Assembly: GCF_001720485.1 (NCBI RefSeq)
Contig: NZ_CP017114.1
Span: 1,488,001-1,552,000 of the forward strand
Direction of reading: 5' to 3'
Length of the DNA: 64,000 nucleotides
Origin: Cobetia marina
Lineage (GTDB): Bacteria > Pseudomonadota > Gammaproteobacteria > Pseudomonadales > Halomonadaceae
Part shown: positions 55,737 through 64,000 of the stretch, in pieces
Layout of the letters: the number at the start of each line of letters is the position of its first letter
Position numbering within the stretch: the first letter of the stretch is position 1
Notes under the pieces: model-generated
What the model was told of the DNA's origin: nothing
The model's database searches: none
Seen by the model: only the letters and a program-made list of their open reading frames with translations
Translations under genes and position numbers: made by a program

Positions 55737-56909
55737 TCACTCGATGATGTTGAACTGATCGAAGTAGTCGCTGTTCAGCTCAAGGCCCAGCCCCGGGGTC
55801 TCTTCGTCGAGGTCGATGAAGCCGTTCACCGGCTCCGGGTCGCCCTTGAAGATGTAGTAGAAGAGCTCGTTGCCGATCTCGACGTCATGCACCGGGAAGT
55901 ACTCACTCATCGGGGAGGCCAGTGAGGCCATGGTCAGGTGGTAGTTGTGCATCTGGCCGGCATGCGGGATGACCGGCACGCTGAAGGATTCGGCCAGAGC
56001 GTTGATCTTGCGCGCCGCGGTGATGCCACCGACCCGGTTGGTGTCGTACTGGATGACGGAGACGGCGCGCTTTTCCAGCAGCTGGCGGAAGCCGTAATGG
56101 GTGAATTCGTGCTCACCGCCGGAGATGGGGATGCTGGTCAGCTGATTGAGTTCGGCGTAACCATCGATGTCATCGGCGATCACCGGCTCTTCCAGCCAGC
56201 GCGGCTGGAAGCGCTCGAGCTTCGGCAACATGCGCTTGGCGTAGTCCAGGTTCCAGCCCATGTAGCATTCGAGCATCAGGTCGACATCCTCGCCGATGAC
56301 TTCGCGCACGGCGGCGACGCTATCCAGGTTGGCACGCACGCCCTCGACGCCGTCACGCGGGCCATAGCCGAAGCGCATCTTCATGGCGGTGAAGCCTTGA
56401 TCCAGATAGGACTGGGCCTCTTCCTGCATGCCCTTGAGGTCCGTGCGGTAGAGCTTGGAGGCGTAGCAGGGGATCTTGTCCTTGGTGCGTCCACCCAGCA
56501 GCTTGAAGACCGGCTTGCCGACCGCCTTGCCCATGATGTCCCAGATGGCGATATCCACGCCGGAAATGGCGGCCATGCCGATGCCCTTGCGGCCCCAGGC
56601 GTGGGTGGAGCGGTACATGCGCTGCCACAGGTATTCGTAGTCGAAGGGGTCCTGACCGATGATCAGCGGCGCGAGGTACTGATCGATGATCGCCTTGGCG
56701 ATGCGCGGGGCGAGTGCCACGTTGCCAAGCCCCACCAGCCCGTTGTCGGTCTCGATTTCCACCACCGTCCAGCCGTGGAAGCGGAAGGTGCCCATCGAGT
56801 CGCCCTTGTCCCACAGCTCGTCCATGGCGTTGGAGCAGAAGTGGGCAGTGGGGGGGACGGTGTGGCCTTTCCATTCGAAGACGCGAGTTCTGACCTTGGT
56901 GATTTTCAT
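55737..56909 (-). CDS. Enolase-superfamily sugar-acid dehydratase
   Basis: A 390-residue mandelate racemase/muconate lactonizing family enzyme. A KxR-type motif is seen in [10 protein letters not shown]. Metal ligands lie in [21 protein letters not shown] and [11 protein letters not shown]. The C-terminal [16 protein letters not shown] carries the general acid/base His. This arrangement fits the rhamnonate/aldonate dehydratase subgroup, which turns an aldonic acid into 2-keto-3-deoxy acid. Whether the substrate is L-rhamnonate, L-arabonate or another acid cannot be told. AACAAGGAT precedes the start. Confidence 0.86.
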   Translation of the reverse strand: MKITKVRTRVFEWKGHTVPPTAHFCSNAMDELWDKGDSMGTFRFHGWTVVEIETDNGLVGLGNVALAPRIAKAIIDQYLAPLIIGQDPFDYEYLWQRMYRSTHAWGRKGIGMAAISGVDIAIWDIMGKAVGKPVFKLLGGRTKDKIPCYASKLYRTDLKGMQEEAQSYLDQGFTAMKMRFGYGPRDGVEGVRANLDSVAAVREVIGEDVDLMLECYMGWNLDYAKRMLPKLERFQPRWLEEPVIADDIDGYAELNQLTSIPISGGEHEFTHYGFRQLLEKRAVSVIQYDTNRVGGITAARKINALAESFSVPVIPHAGQMHNYHLTMASLASPMSEYFPVHDVEIGNELFYYIFKGDPEPVNGFIDLDEETPGLGLELNSDYFDQFNIIE

Positions 56910-56968
56910 CGGATTATCCTTGTTGTGGATGACGTTGGCGCAGATAGGTGAGCAAGAGTGGCAAGGCG

Positions 56969-57997
56969 TCAGGCCGAGGCGGTCTCGAGGCGCAGCGCGC
57001 GCAGGTTGGTGCCCATGCGCTTGGCGATCGCGAAGGCATTACGGGTCGGGTTCACGTCCGCCTTGCCTTGGCCTGCGATATCGAAGGCGGTGCCGTGGGC
57101 CGGCGTGGTGATGGGGATCGGCAGGCCGCCCTGGACGGTGACGCCGGACTTGAAGCCCAGCAGCTTGATCGCGATCTGCCCCTGGTCGTGGTACATGGTC
57201 ACGATGGCGTCGTACTCGCCGTCGCGTGCCTTGAGGAAGATGGTGTCAGCCGGGAAGGGGCCTTCCACGGGATAGCCCTGGGTGCGGCACTCGGCGACGG
57301 CCGGCGCGATGACATCGATTTCCTCACGCCCGCAGGTGCCGCCCTCGCCACCATGGGGATTGAAGGCGGCCACGGCGATGCGCGGCTGCTCGACACCGGC
57401 CAGTGTCAGCGAGTCATGAATCAGCTGGCTGGCGGCGATGATGCGCTCCTGAGTGACGTACTCGGCGGCATCCTTGAGCGGGATATGCGAGGAGATGCGC
57501 GAGGTCCACAGCGTCCCCAGGGTGTTGAACTCGCAGAAGTAGCCCTTGACGCCCAGCGTCTCGGCGAAGAAGTGCAATTCATCTTCATGGCCAAGGCCGC
57601 CTTTCTTCATCGACAGCTTGTTGAGGGGCGCGAAGCAGATGGCGTCGACTTCCTCGTTCTGGGCCGCTTCCAGGCAACGAGACAGCACCGCGAGGGTCGA
57701 GGCGCCACAGGCGGCACTTTCCTCGGCCAGCGTCACCTCCTGCTGTGCCACGCTCTCCACCAGCATCAATGACAGGCCTTCATGTTCACGGGCTTCCGCG
57801 AAGCTTGTGACGCGTGGCAGCTCGGTGAAGAGCCCGGCCTGGCGTTGGCCCTGCTCCCAAAGCCACTGATCCCCGACCAGCACGCTGTGGGTCTCGGCGA
57901 ACTGCTCGGGTTCCGCGATCAGGCGAGCGATCAGCTCCGGGCCGATACCGGCGGGATCACCGAGGGTCAGGGCAATGACAGGGCGTGTTGCGGACAT
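56969..57997 (-). CDS. PdxA-family 4-phosphate dehydrogenase-like protein
   Basis: A 342-residue PdxA-family protein. [16 protein letters not shown] opens the chain, and [15 protein letters not shown] and [24 protein letters not shown] near the end contain the conserved metal and substrate sites. In catabolic clusters PdxA2-type enzymes oxidise 4-phospho-aldonic acids such as threonate or erythronate derivatives, instead of making pyridoxal phosphate. No matching kinase (DUF1537) is seen here. AGAGG precedes ATG 57997. First gene of the minus-strand operon, divergent from the GntR regulator. Confidence 0.85.
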   Translation of the reverse strand: MSATRPVIALTLGDPAGIGPELIARLIAEPEQFAETHSVLVGDQWLWEQGQRQAGLFTELPRVTSFAEAREHEGLSLMLVESVAQQEVTLAEESAACGASTLAVLSRCLEAAQNEEVDAICFAPLNKLSMKKGGLGHEDELHFFAETLGVKGYFCEFNTLGTLWTSRISSHIPLKDAAEYVTQERIIAASQLIHDSLTLAGVEQPRIAVAAFNPHGGEGGTCGREEIDVIAPAVAECRTQGYPVEGPFPADTIFLKARDGEYDAIVTMYHDQGQIAIKLLGFKSGVTVQGGLPIPITTPAHGTAFDIAGQGKADVNPTRNAFAIAKRMGTNLRALRLETASA

Positions 57998-58184
57998 GGG
58001 GTCAGCCTCTTGGTGTTGTCGTCGTTGTTGTCGTTGTCGATCGATGTGGTAGATCGTTGTCGTCGACCGTTGTCGATCGTGTCGATGTCGGGCGTGCTCA
58101 GCAGTCCGGCCTCTGGCGTGAGGGCCTTCTCAAGACAGTTCAGGACGGTTCAGGACTGTGAAATATCACGACTTGATTGGACTG

Positions 58185-58205
58185 CTGGTTGGTTTACCGG
58201 ACCAG
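58185..58205. promoter_or_regulatory. GntR-type operator 1
   Basis: A 21-bp element with half sites CTGGT and ACCAG (58185-58189 and 58201-58205). It matches the half sites and spacing of the element at 58309. It lies on the side of the catabolic operon promoter. Confidence 0.5.
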
Positions 58206-58308
58206 TTGAGATGAAAACTAGCCGAGCGCACGATGATTGGTCAAGGATTTCTCGAAAATTGCGACCATGGTCGGTTTTCTGGTGCGTCTGATTCGGTTGT
58301 CAGTTATT

Positions 58309-58329
58309 CTGGTATGAAATCTATACCAG
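58309..58329. promoter_or_regulatory. GntR-type operator 2
   Basis: A 21-bp palindrome with perfect 7-base arms, CTGGTAT and ATACCAG, ending eleven bases before the regulator gene. TGGTAT/ATACCA arms are common in FadR-type operators. Probably mediates autoregulation. Confidence 0.65.
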
Positions 58330-58339
58330 TGGGGGCCGC

Positions 58340-59068
58340 ATGAACCAGACGCCTTTCGCCTTCGAGAAAGCGCTGAAGAATCAGACCAAGAAGGAAATTC
58401 TCGCCGACAAGCTCATCGAGATGATCCTGACCGGCCTGTTGCGCGATGGGGATGAGCTGCCCAGCGAGCGTGAGCTGGCGCAGCTGTTTGAAGTGAGTCG
58501 CGAGACCGTGCGCGGGGGGCTGGCACTATTGACGGGGTATGGCCTGCTCAATGTCTCGCATGGCAGCAAGTCACGGGTGTGTGCCAGCGAGGCGGTGATC
58601 GACAGCTTTCGCAATCATCCCGCACGTCAGCAGGGCGACGAGCTCAACAATCTGGACATCGAGAGCGTCTTCGAGAGCCGTATCGTGGTGGAGTCGGCCA
58701 TCGCCCGCCGCGCAGCACGGCACATCGATGCCGCGGGCCTCAAGAAGCTGGATGCCTTGCTGGACGCCCAGTCCCAGCATTTCGACTCGCCGGTGAACTT
58801 CCAGCTCTCGGATCAGAACTTCCATCAGGTGATCGCGGAGTATTCGCGCAACGAGATCCTGATCCGCTACGCCCACGAGCTCTATACCTATGCGCTCAAC
58901 ATTCGTCGCCAGGTCATGGCCGAGCATGGCTCGATCAAGCGCAGCTATGAAGAGCACGTACGTATCGTCGAAGCGCTGCGCGCCGGCGACCCTGACGCCG
59001 CCGAACGCGCCATGCTCTCGCATATCGACAGCGTCTATTACACGACGCGGGACAAGATGCCTCGTTGA
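58340..59068 (+). CDS. GntR/FadR family transcriptional regulator
   Basis: A 242-residue regulator. Residues about 15-80 form the GntR winged helix (GDELPSERELAQLFEVSRETVRGGLALLTGYGLL). Residues about 100-235 form the all-helical FCD ligand domain with the metal-ligand segments ESRIVVESAIARRAAR and HQVIAEYSRNEIL. FCD regulators of sugar-acid operons respond to the acid or its keto-deoxy product. It is divergent from the catabolic operon and flanked by two matching operators, so it very likely controls that operon and itself. Confidence 0.92.
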   Translation: MNQTPFAFEKALKNQTKKEILADKLIEMILTGLLRDGDELPSERELAQLFEVSRETVRGGLALLTGYGLLNVSHGSKSRVCASEAVIDSFRNHPARQQGDELNNLDIESVFESRIVVESAIARRAARHIDAAGLKKLDALLDAQSQHFDSPVNFQLSDQNFHQVIAEYSRNEILIRYAHELYTYALNIRRQVMAEHGSIKRSYEEHVRIVEALRAGDPDAAERAMLSHIDSVYYTTRDKMPR

Positions 59069-59092
59069 AGGGGTCTCATGGAGATGAGGGGC

Positions 59093-59719
59093 TCAGTACT
59101 CCACGCCCGTCATCACCCAGACGATGCGGGTCTCGGTCTCGCCGGGGTTGCGAATCCAGTGGGGTTCCTCCCCGGTCAGCGAGAAGCTGTCGCCCGGGTT
59201 GAGCAGGAAGACCTGCTCGCCGATGGTCAGCTCCAATTGGCCACTTTCCACATAGCCCGCTTCCTCACCGCGCCGCTCACGAGGCGTCTCCCCGCCGCTG
59301 CCGCCGGGCTGCAGGCGGGTCATGATCAGGATGAGCTGACCGCTCAGGCGGGGGGAGAGCAGTTCTTCCCGTGCACCGATGGCGCTGAGGTTCATGGCGC
59401 GGCGTTGATCCGCGCGCACGATAGTTTCCTGCTCGGCTGCCGAGTCACTCCCGCCCGGCTGGAAGAACCAGCTGACGCGCACACCGAGGGCATCACTCAG
59501 GGCCTGTAGTACCCCGATGGGGAGGGAGGAGACGCCGCGCTCCACCTGGCTCAGATAGCCGACGGATTTTCCGACGCGCTTCGCCAGTTGGCTGAGTGTC
59601 ATCTGACGGGACTTGCGCAGGTCGCGCAGCTGTCTGCCGATACGACGGTCTTCCTGTTCTGCATTGCTGAGTGCGGTGCTGCCGGCTGATGCCTGTGAGG
59701 AGTCTGTCTCCGTGGTCAT
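59093..59719 (-). CDS. XRE-cupin transcriptional regulator
   Basis: 208 residues from ATG 59719, chosen because AGAGGA precedes it; an upstream in-frame start at 59737 lacks one. A helix-turn-helix of the XRE family (about residues 27-80: MTLSQLAKRVGKSVGYLSQVERG) is joined to a cupin domain (about 130-205: EAGYVESGQLELTIGEQVFLLNPGDSFSL). PuuR-type members control polyamine use. The nearby PuuB-like oxidase would fit such a role. Confidence 0.9.
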   Translation of the reverse strand: MTTETDSSQASAGSTALSNAEQEDRRIGRQLRDLRKSRQMTLSQLAKRVGKSVGYLSQVERGVSSLPIGVLQALSDALGVRVSWFFQPGGSDSAAEQETIVRADQRRAMNLSAIGAREELLSPRLSGQLILIMTRLQPGGSGGETPRERRGEEAGYVESGQLELTIGEQVFLLNPGDSFSLTGEEPHWIRNPGETETRIVWVMTGVEY

Positions 59720-59885
59720 CCGGTTTCCTCTTGGCAATGGGAGCTGGCGGTCAATGCGTGGCGTTTCATGTAGATGAAAAGCGTGAAGTGGTTTTCATCA
59801 GCAAGATTATCAGCATGCGGCGTGGAGAGATAAGTCAGTGACGTTATCAAATCGTCGTGTCAGGACTGGTGTTGATTCAGGGCTT

Positions 59886-59930
59886 GAGATAGCGGTTTAT
59901 GAGATAGCGACTTCTGAGATAACGCTTGAG
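59886..59930. repeat. 15-bp imperfect tandem repeat
   Basis: Three copies of a TGAGATAGCG-like unit spaced 15 bases (59886, 59901, 59916), just before the hairpin. No function assigned. Confidence 0.5.
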
Positions 59931-59967
59931 ACGCAAAAGGCCAGTCATGATGACTGGCCTTTTGCGT
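59931..59967 (-). terminator. Terminator after the SnoaL-like gene
   Basis: A perfect 17-bp stem (59931-59947 with 59951-59967) around TGA, with AAAA/TTTT inside the arms. It lies 19 bases past the stop of the SnoaL-like gene. Confidence 0.8.
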
Positions 59968-59985
59968 GTGCGCCGGGCGTGAAAA

Positions 59986-60366
59986 TCACCCGGCTGGGGC
60001 AAAGGCCGGTCGCTGCTTGCGGAAGGCCTGCTTGCGGGTGATCTTGCCCTTCTCGATGGTGAAGAGATCCACGCTATCGGCCTCGACACGCAGGCCATCG
60101 GGCTGGGTCGCCATGAAGGTGCATTCGGAGACGACGCGCTGATCGGCGAAGAAGAACTCGCCCTTGGCCCACTGCACATCAGGCATGGTCGTCCAGGTGT
60201 TCACGAAGGCATCGCGCACGGCGGCCTTGCCGACGATACGCGTGCCGTGCGCCTCATCGCCGGACACGGTGTCGAAGACCACATCATCGGCAAAGTACTC
60301 CATGACGTCATCGATGGCGTGGCGATTGAAGGCATCGAACATGGCGGTCATCTGTTCACGGTTCAT
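59986..60366 (-). CDS. SnoaL/NTF2-like protein
   Basis: 126 residues from ATG 60366; an in-frame ATG at 60390 would add eight. The sequence FDAFNRHAIDDVMEYFADDVVFDTVSG and the strand pattern ending in FTIEKGKITRKQAF are typical of SnoaL-like polyketide-cyclase/isomerase-fold proteins with an NTF2-like cone. The family includes enzymes and ligand-binding proteins; no function can be assigned. It is downstream of the FAD oxidoreductase on the same strand. Confidence 0.8.
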   Translation of the reverse strand: MNREQMTAMFDAFNRHAIDDVMEYFADDVVFDTVSGDEAHGTRIVGKAAVRDAFVNTWTTMPDVQWAKGEFFFADQRVVSECTFMATQPDGLRVEADSVDLFTIEKGKITRKQAFRKQRPAFAPAG

Positions 60367-60514
60367 GGTAAGGGTCTCTGGTGCATGCATGCCGCGAGTG
60401 GCATGCCAGTGGGAGGTGCCGCGACGTCATTCGGGAGCGCCGCGGCGTGTTGAGCAACATGAAAGACGGTGGTCGGTTGGCGAAGAGCGAAGAGCGTAGA
60501 GAGCGAGTCGTGGC

Positions 60515-61891
60515 TCAACTCACCTTGTCCAGCACCTGGAAATACTTGTAGAGCAGATGCTGCCCCATGCGCCGGATCGGCCTGAGCGGATGGGCGGGCA
60601 GCGGGGAGTTGAAGATCGGCAGGTGGCGCTCGGGCAGTGACTGACCGGCGATCAGCGCAGCGAGTTGTCTGGAGGCATAGGCCGAGAACGACACGCCATT
60701 GCCGCTGTAGCCCTGGGAGTAGAAGATCTGCTGCTTGGGGTCCGGCTGCACGATGCGCGGCATCATGTCGTGGGAGATATCCATCCAGCCATGCGAGAAC
60801 CACGGTGTCTCGATGCCGGCCAGCGCCGGGAACTTGCGTGCAATGGCGGCATGCACCACATCCAGATGACGAGCATTCTGCGCATCCGCGCCGCTGATGG
60901 CGCTGCGCGTGCCGATCTGCAGGCGTTTCTCGGGCAGCAGCCGATAGTAATAGCGCAGCTTGCGGGTATCCGTGGTCAGGATGGTCGAACGCAGGCCGCA
61001 AGCCTCGATCTCATCGTCGGTCAGTGTGCGCGTCCACACCGAATTGGCCATGATCGGCATGTTGCGATAGGCGGTCAGTGAGTGGAGGTTGGGGCTGGTA
61101 TAGCCCGCCGTGGCGATGCCTACCGCGCGTGCCTTTACCGTGCCTCCCGGTGTCTGCAGATAGTGGATGCCGTTCTCTGTCGTCCAGTGTTGCACCGGGC
61201 TGCTGGTGTGGATTCTGGCGCCATGGCGGCGCGCGATACGCGCATAGCTGTAGGCCAGCTTGAGCGGCTGTACCGCGATGCCCTCGGGCTCCAGCATCGC
61301 GCCGTGACTTTCCTGATCGCCCATGAAATCCCGATGCACCGTCGCACGGTCCAGTGTCCGGGTCCGGTAACCGAGGATGTTGTTGCACAGGCGTGATTCG
61401 GCCTCGAGATGCTGCATGGCCTGTGGGCTATGGGCGATCAGCAGATTGCCCAGCGGTTGAGGCTCGCAATCCACTTCCGGGTCCTGGGTCAGGGACTTGA
61501 AGACCTCGAAACCCTCGAGACTATTGGCGTGCAGCTGGCGCGCCATGTCGACCCCCCATTTCCTGACCCACTGGCTGCGACTCAGGCGTCCCCAGGCCAG
61601 ATGGCCCTGGCCGCCATTGCGGCTGGTGCAGCCCCAGCCGATCTGATTGGCCTCCAGCACCACCGCCTTGATGCCGTGCTCGCGCGCCAGGAACATCGCC
61701 GTGGCAAGGCCGGTAAAGCCGGCGCCGATCAGCACCACGTCTGCCTCCATGTCGTCAGTGATGGGGCCATCATCCTCGGGAGGCGGGCCGGCGTGGTAGC
61801 GCCAGTAGCTCGGCGCATAATCCACTCCTTCACCCGGTGATGTGTCCTTGAGAGGGTCGTAGTGAGGGTTGTAAGGCTGCTTGACAGTCAT
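60515..61891 (-). CDS. FAD-dependent oxidoreductase of the DAO family (PuuB-like)
   Basis: A 458-residue protein. The dinucleotide-binding motif ADVVLIGAGFTGLATAMFLA is near residue 49, and GWGCTSRNGGQGHLAWG near residue 85 is typical of gamma-glutamylputrescine oxidase and related amine oxidases. The C-terminal GYSGNGVSFSAYASRQLAALI closes the FAD site. It would oxidise a secondary or primary amine such as gamma-glutamylputrescine or an N-methylated amino acid. The nearby XRE-cupin regulator and BCCT transporter point to polyamine, betaine or carnitine-type compounds. AACAACAAC lies in the leader. Confidence 0.85.
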   Translation of the reverse strand: MTVKQPYNPHYDPLKDTSPGEGVDYAPSYWRYHAGPPPEDDGPITDDMEADVVLIGAGFTGLATAMFLAREHGIKAVVLEANQIGWGCTSRNGGQGHLAWGRLSRSQWVRKWGVDMARQLHANSLEGFEVFKSLTQDPEVDCEPQPLGNLLIAHSPQAMQHLEAESRLCNNILGYRTRTLDRATVHRDFMGDQESHGAMLEPEGIAVQPLKLAYSYARIARRHGARIHTSSPVQHWTTENGIHYLQTPGGTVKARAVGIATAGYTSPNLHSLTAYRNMPIMANSVWTRTLTDDEIEACGLRSTILTTDTRKLRYYYRLLPEKRLQIGTRSAISGADAQNARHLDVVHAAIARKFPALAGIETPWFSHGWMDISHDMMPRIVQPDPKQQIFYSQGYSGNGVSFSAYASRQLAALIAGQSLPERHLPIFNSPLPAHPLRPIRRMGQHLLYKYFQVLDKVS

Positions 61892-62017
61892 CGTGGGTCA
61901 CCATCCGTGTTGTTGTTGGCGATCGTTGTCATTGGCGATCAATGGCGGTGCTTGTCCAGGCGCGTTGCGCTCTGGGGTCTCTGCCTGCCCGAGTCGATGT
62001 GAGGCGCATCATGCCGC

Positions 62018-63799
62018 TCAGGTCGCGCCCGGGATGGGTTGGCTTCCCGATCCCGGGAGGGCGTGCGGGGTTGGCGTGGCAGTGGTGCCTGGCGTGGTAA
62101 TTGGCGAGGTACTGGACGTGGTAGCTGGCGTGGCGGGTGTGGCAGCGCTCGGGGCTTCAGGCTCAGCGGCTTCGGCAGGCATCGGTCTGGCCTGAGGGGC
62201 CGGCTGCATGGCCGTCGCGGGCTGCTCGTGGGTCGCCTTGAGCATGCGATAGACCGAGAACATGTAGGCGATGCTGACGAGGAAGAAGGGCGCACCGACC
62301 ACGATCGCCAGGCTCTTGATGGCGTTGAAGCCTCCGGCAAGCTGGAAGACGATGCCGGTGACACCGATGATCACGCCCCACAGCAGACGCATCAGGATCT
62401 TTGGATTCTCGTTGCCATTGGAGACCTGCATGGCCGAGAAGAACGAGGCCGAATCCGAGGTGGTGACGGCGAAGACGACGATGTTGAACAGCACCGCGAG
62501 GCACAGCCACCAGCCGCCGGGCATGCTCTGCAGCAACAGGTAGATGCCGGATTCCGGATTGCCCTGCACGCTCTCCCACAGCGGCACGATCTGATTGACC
62601 TCGGCATAGCCGGCCGAGCCGCCCCAGATGCTGAACCATACGATCGACAGCAGCATCGGCACCACCACCACGCCGAACACGAATTCGCGCAGGGTGCGGC
62701 CGCGGGAGATGCGCGCGATGAAACCGCCGCAGAAGGGGATGTAGGAGATGTACCAGAGCCAGTAGAAGATCATCCACCAGCCCACCCATTCGCGCTGTTC
62801 GAAGCTGCCCGCATCGGCCCAGAACTGAGTGACGAACACCGAGCCGAAGTAGTCACCGAACTGCTGGGTGATCATGTTCAGCAGGTACTGCGCCGGTGCA
62901 TGACCGAAGGCCAGCAGCGCCAGCAATATGGCACCGGCCATGACCATGTTGAGCAGGCTGAGGTACTTGATGCCGCGCTCGATGCCGGTTGCCGCCGATG
63001 CTACGTAGGCGATGATGATCACCAGCATCACCATGGCCTGACCGAAGGCACCGAACTCGAGCCCGAACAGCACCTTCAAGGCATAGCTGATGGAGGTGAC
63101 GCCCAGGCCGATCATGGTGGCATTGCCGCCGATGGTGCCGATCACGCCCAGCCCGTTGGCAAGCTTGCCCCACAGGCTGCTGTTGCAACGCTCTCCTAGA
63201 AGGCCGTAGAGGCCGGTGGCGACCGTTAGCGGCTGCCCCAGGCGATAGGCCGGAAAGGCGATGGCCCAGGCGGCCACGGCAAACAGTGCCCAGCCATTTA
63301 TGCCCCAGTCCATCAAGGTGTCGAGAATCGCGGTCGATACCCCGGCCTGCTGGCCGACTTGATTGAGGTCCTGCACATGCGAGGAGGTGTAGAGATGCGT
63401 CAATGGCTCGGCGACGCTGAAGAACACGAAGCCGATGCCCAGTCCGCAGCTGAAGATCATCGAGATCCACGCCACATAGCTGAATTCAGGGCGTGAGTCG
63501 TCCGGCCCCAGCCGGATGCCGCCAAAGGGGCTGAGCAACAGATAGAAGCTGAAGATCAGTGTCGCGGCGACACCAAGCACGAAGCTCCAGCCGAAGTTGA
63601 AGATCAGGAAGTCGCGTATGCCGGACAGCGCCGCGCCGGTCTGCTCCGGTGCCGCCAGGGCGTAGATCATGATCAGGGTGTAGATGCTGAGAACGGGCCA
63701 GAACAGCCCCTTGTCGTAGTCGCCAAGCAGACCGGACGAGCGCGGAACGCCGTTGCTGCCAGCGTGCTCAGCCGCTGCGGGATTGCGTGTTGCTGTCAC
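62018..63799 (-). CDS. BCCT family transporter (betaine/choline/carnitine)
   Basis: 593 residues from GTG 63799, fixed by GGAGG seven bases upstream; an ATG at 63853 in the same frame has no such site. Twelve helices follow an N-terminal tail of about 30 residues. ISMIFSCGLGIGFVFFSVAEPLTHLYTS is the BCCT segment near residue 120-145, and WWMIFYWLWYISYIPFCGGFIARISRGRTLREF (about 335-370) holds the tryptophan box. The C-terminal 75 residues are Pro/Ala/Thr-rich, including tandem TPATP-like units, and cytoplasmic. It imports quaternary amines by Na+ or H+ symport as osmoprotectants or nutrients. Confidence 0.92.
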   Translation of the reverse strand: MTATRNPAAAEHAGSNGVPRSSGLLGDYDKGLFWPVLSIYTLIMIYALAAPEQTGAALSGIRDFLIFNFGWSFVLGVAATLIFSFYLLLSPFGGIRLGPDDSRPEFSYVAWISMIFSCGLGIGFVFFSVAEPLTHLYTSSHVQDLNQVGQQAGVSTAILDTLMDWGINGWALFAVAAWAIAFPAYRLGQPLTVATGLYGLLGERCNSSLWGKLANGLGVIGTIGGNATMIGLGVTSISYALKVLFGLEFGAFGQAMVMLVIIIAYVASAATGIERGIKYLSLLNMVMAGAILLALLAFGHAPAQYLLNMITQQFGDYFGSVFVTQFWADAGSFEQREWVGWWMIFYWLWYISYIPFCGGFIARISRGRTLREFVFGVVVVPMLLSIVWFSIWGGSAGYAEVNQIVPLWESVQGNPESGIYLLLQSMPGGWWLCLAVLFNIVVFAVTTSDSASFFSAMQVSNGNENPKILMRLLWGVIIGVTGIVFQLAGGFNAIKSLAIVVGAPFFLVSIAYMFSVYRMLKATHEQPATAMQPAPQARPMPAEAAEPEAPSAATPATPATTSSTSPITTPGTTATPTPHALPGSGSQPIPGAT

Positions 63800-63912
63800 T
63801 GGGATGCCTCCAGGAAGGGGCCCTGATGCTCCACGCCAGATCTCGTCAGACACCTGACAAGCCGACAGGAATATCGAGAGCAGATTTTATTGTTGTCATG
63901 GGAGCGGGGGCT

Positions 63913-63946
63913 GGGACCTCGCCATTCATCGAAGCGGCAAGGTCCC
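63913..63946 (-). terminator. Hairpin near the right edge
   Basis: An 11-bp stem (63913-63923 with 63936-63946, one wobble pair on the minus strand) with a 12-base loop. It lies about ten bases after a possible minus-strand gene end and has no T-run. Confidence 0.5.
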
Positions 63947-63955
63947 CATCCATCG

Positions 63956-64000
63956 TCAGTGAATGCGCTGCAGCTGATGCAGCACTCGATGAATCTTCTC
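63956..64000 (-). CDS. Possible C-terminal end of a gene entering from the right
   Basis: On the minus strand the frame reads EKIHRVLHQLQRIH and then TGA (63956-63958), followed by a hairpin. Fourteen codons are too few to identify the family; the hairpin after the stop is the only support. Confidence 0.35.
   Translation of the reverse strand, partial: EKIHRVLHQLQRIH

Larger units (their letters stand above)
57998..58339. other. Divergent control region of the sugar-acid cluster
   Basis: About 340 bases between the PdxA-like gene and the GntR regulator. It contains a CGTTGT/CGATCG-rich repetitive stretch (58016-58090), which becomes an ACAAC-rich leader in the minus-strand mRNA, and two similar 21-bp operators. 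Confidence 0.7.

Overview
The window looks like a chromosomal segment of a moderately halophilic marine gammaproteobacterium of the Halomonadaceae, with Cobetia or Halomonas most likely. This is inferred from the protein sequences, the high GC content of most genes, the complete urt-ure block, a BCCT transporter, several TRAP transporters and a polysaccharide-lyase-like fragment. No rRNA, tRNA, CRISPR array, intact insertion sequence or prophage was seen.

Layout, left to right. 1-1035: 3' end of a heparinase II/III-like polysaccharide lyase. 1036-2558: AT-richer stretch with a possible 13-codon ORF and an unknown coiled-coil/TPR-like protein. 2730-4162: metF-like reductase coupled to a cysteine-rich MetV-type partner. 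4425-7089: cyanide-insensitive bd-type quinol oxidase (cydA, cydB, DUF2474 peptide). 7668-9089: MocR-type regulator. 9341-21627: nitrogen-scavenging block, urtABCDE-ureDABCEFG-hupE/ureJ, preceded by a near-consensus sigma-54 promoter and two NtrC-like palindromes.

21757-29878 is mostly a zinc-starvation regulon. It has a COG0523 GTPase gene with a Zur-like box, divergent znuCB and znuA around a second Zur-like box, a SnoaL/DUF4440-type protein, and the non-zinc GTP cyclohydrolase folE2. An FMN reductase, an EamA exporter and a divergent MarR regulator with two 18-bp palindromes are inserted within it. 30294-33181 is a TRAP transporter (dctPQM), followed by a decayed DMT-transporter gene.

34580-44328 is a surface-polysaccharide region: an O-antigen-ligase-like protein, then a low-GC operon carrying an ops/RfaH element in its leader. 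The operon encodes two CDP-glycerol glycerophosphotransferase-like proteins, a six-helix membrane protein, a glycerol-3-phosphate cytidylyltransferase, a WcaJ-type initiating transferase and a LicD-like phosphotransferase. Together they suggest a teichoic-acid-like, glycerol-phosphate-containing polymer on a Gram-negative cell. I consider this the most unusual system in the window.

44427-59068 is a sugar-acid catabolic cluster on the minus strand: a ketoglutarate-semialdehyde-type dehydrogenase, two paralogous amidohydrolases, a beta-propeller protein, three TRAP binding proteins sharing one DctQM, an AraD1 protein, an enolase-superfamily dehydratase and a PdxA-like dehydrogenase. A divergent GntR/FadR regulator has a pair of matching operators. 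The right end (59093-64000) holds an XRE-cupin regulator, a SnoaL-like protein, a PuuB/DadA-like oxidase and a BCCT transporter, suggesting amine or betaine use.
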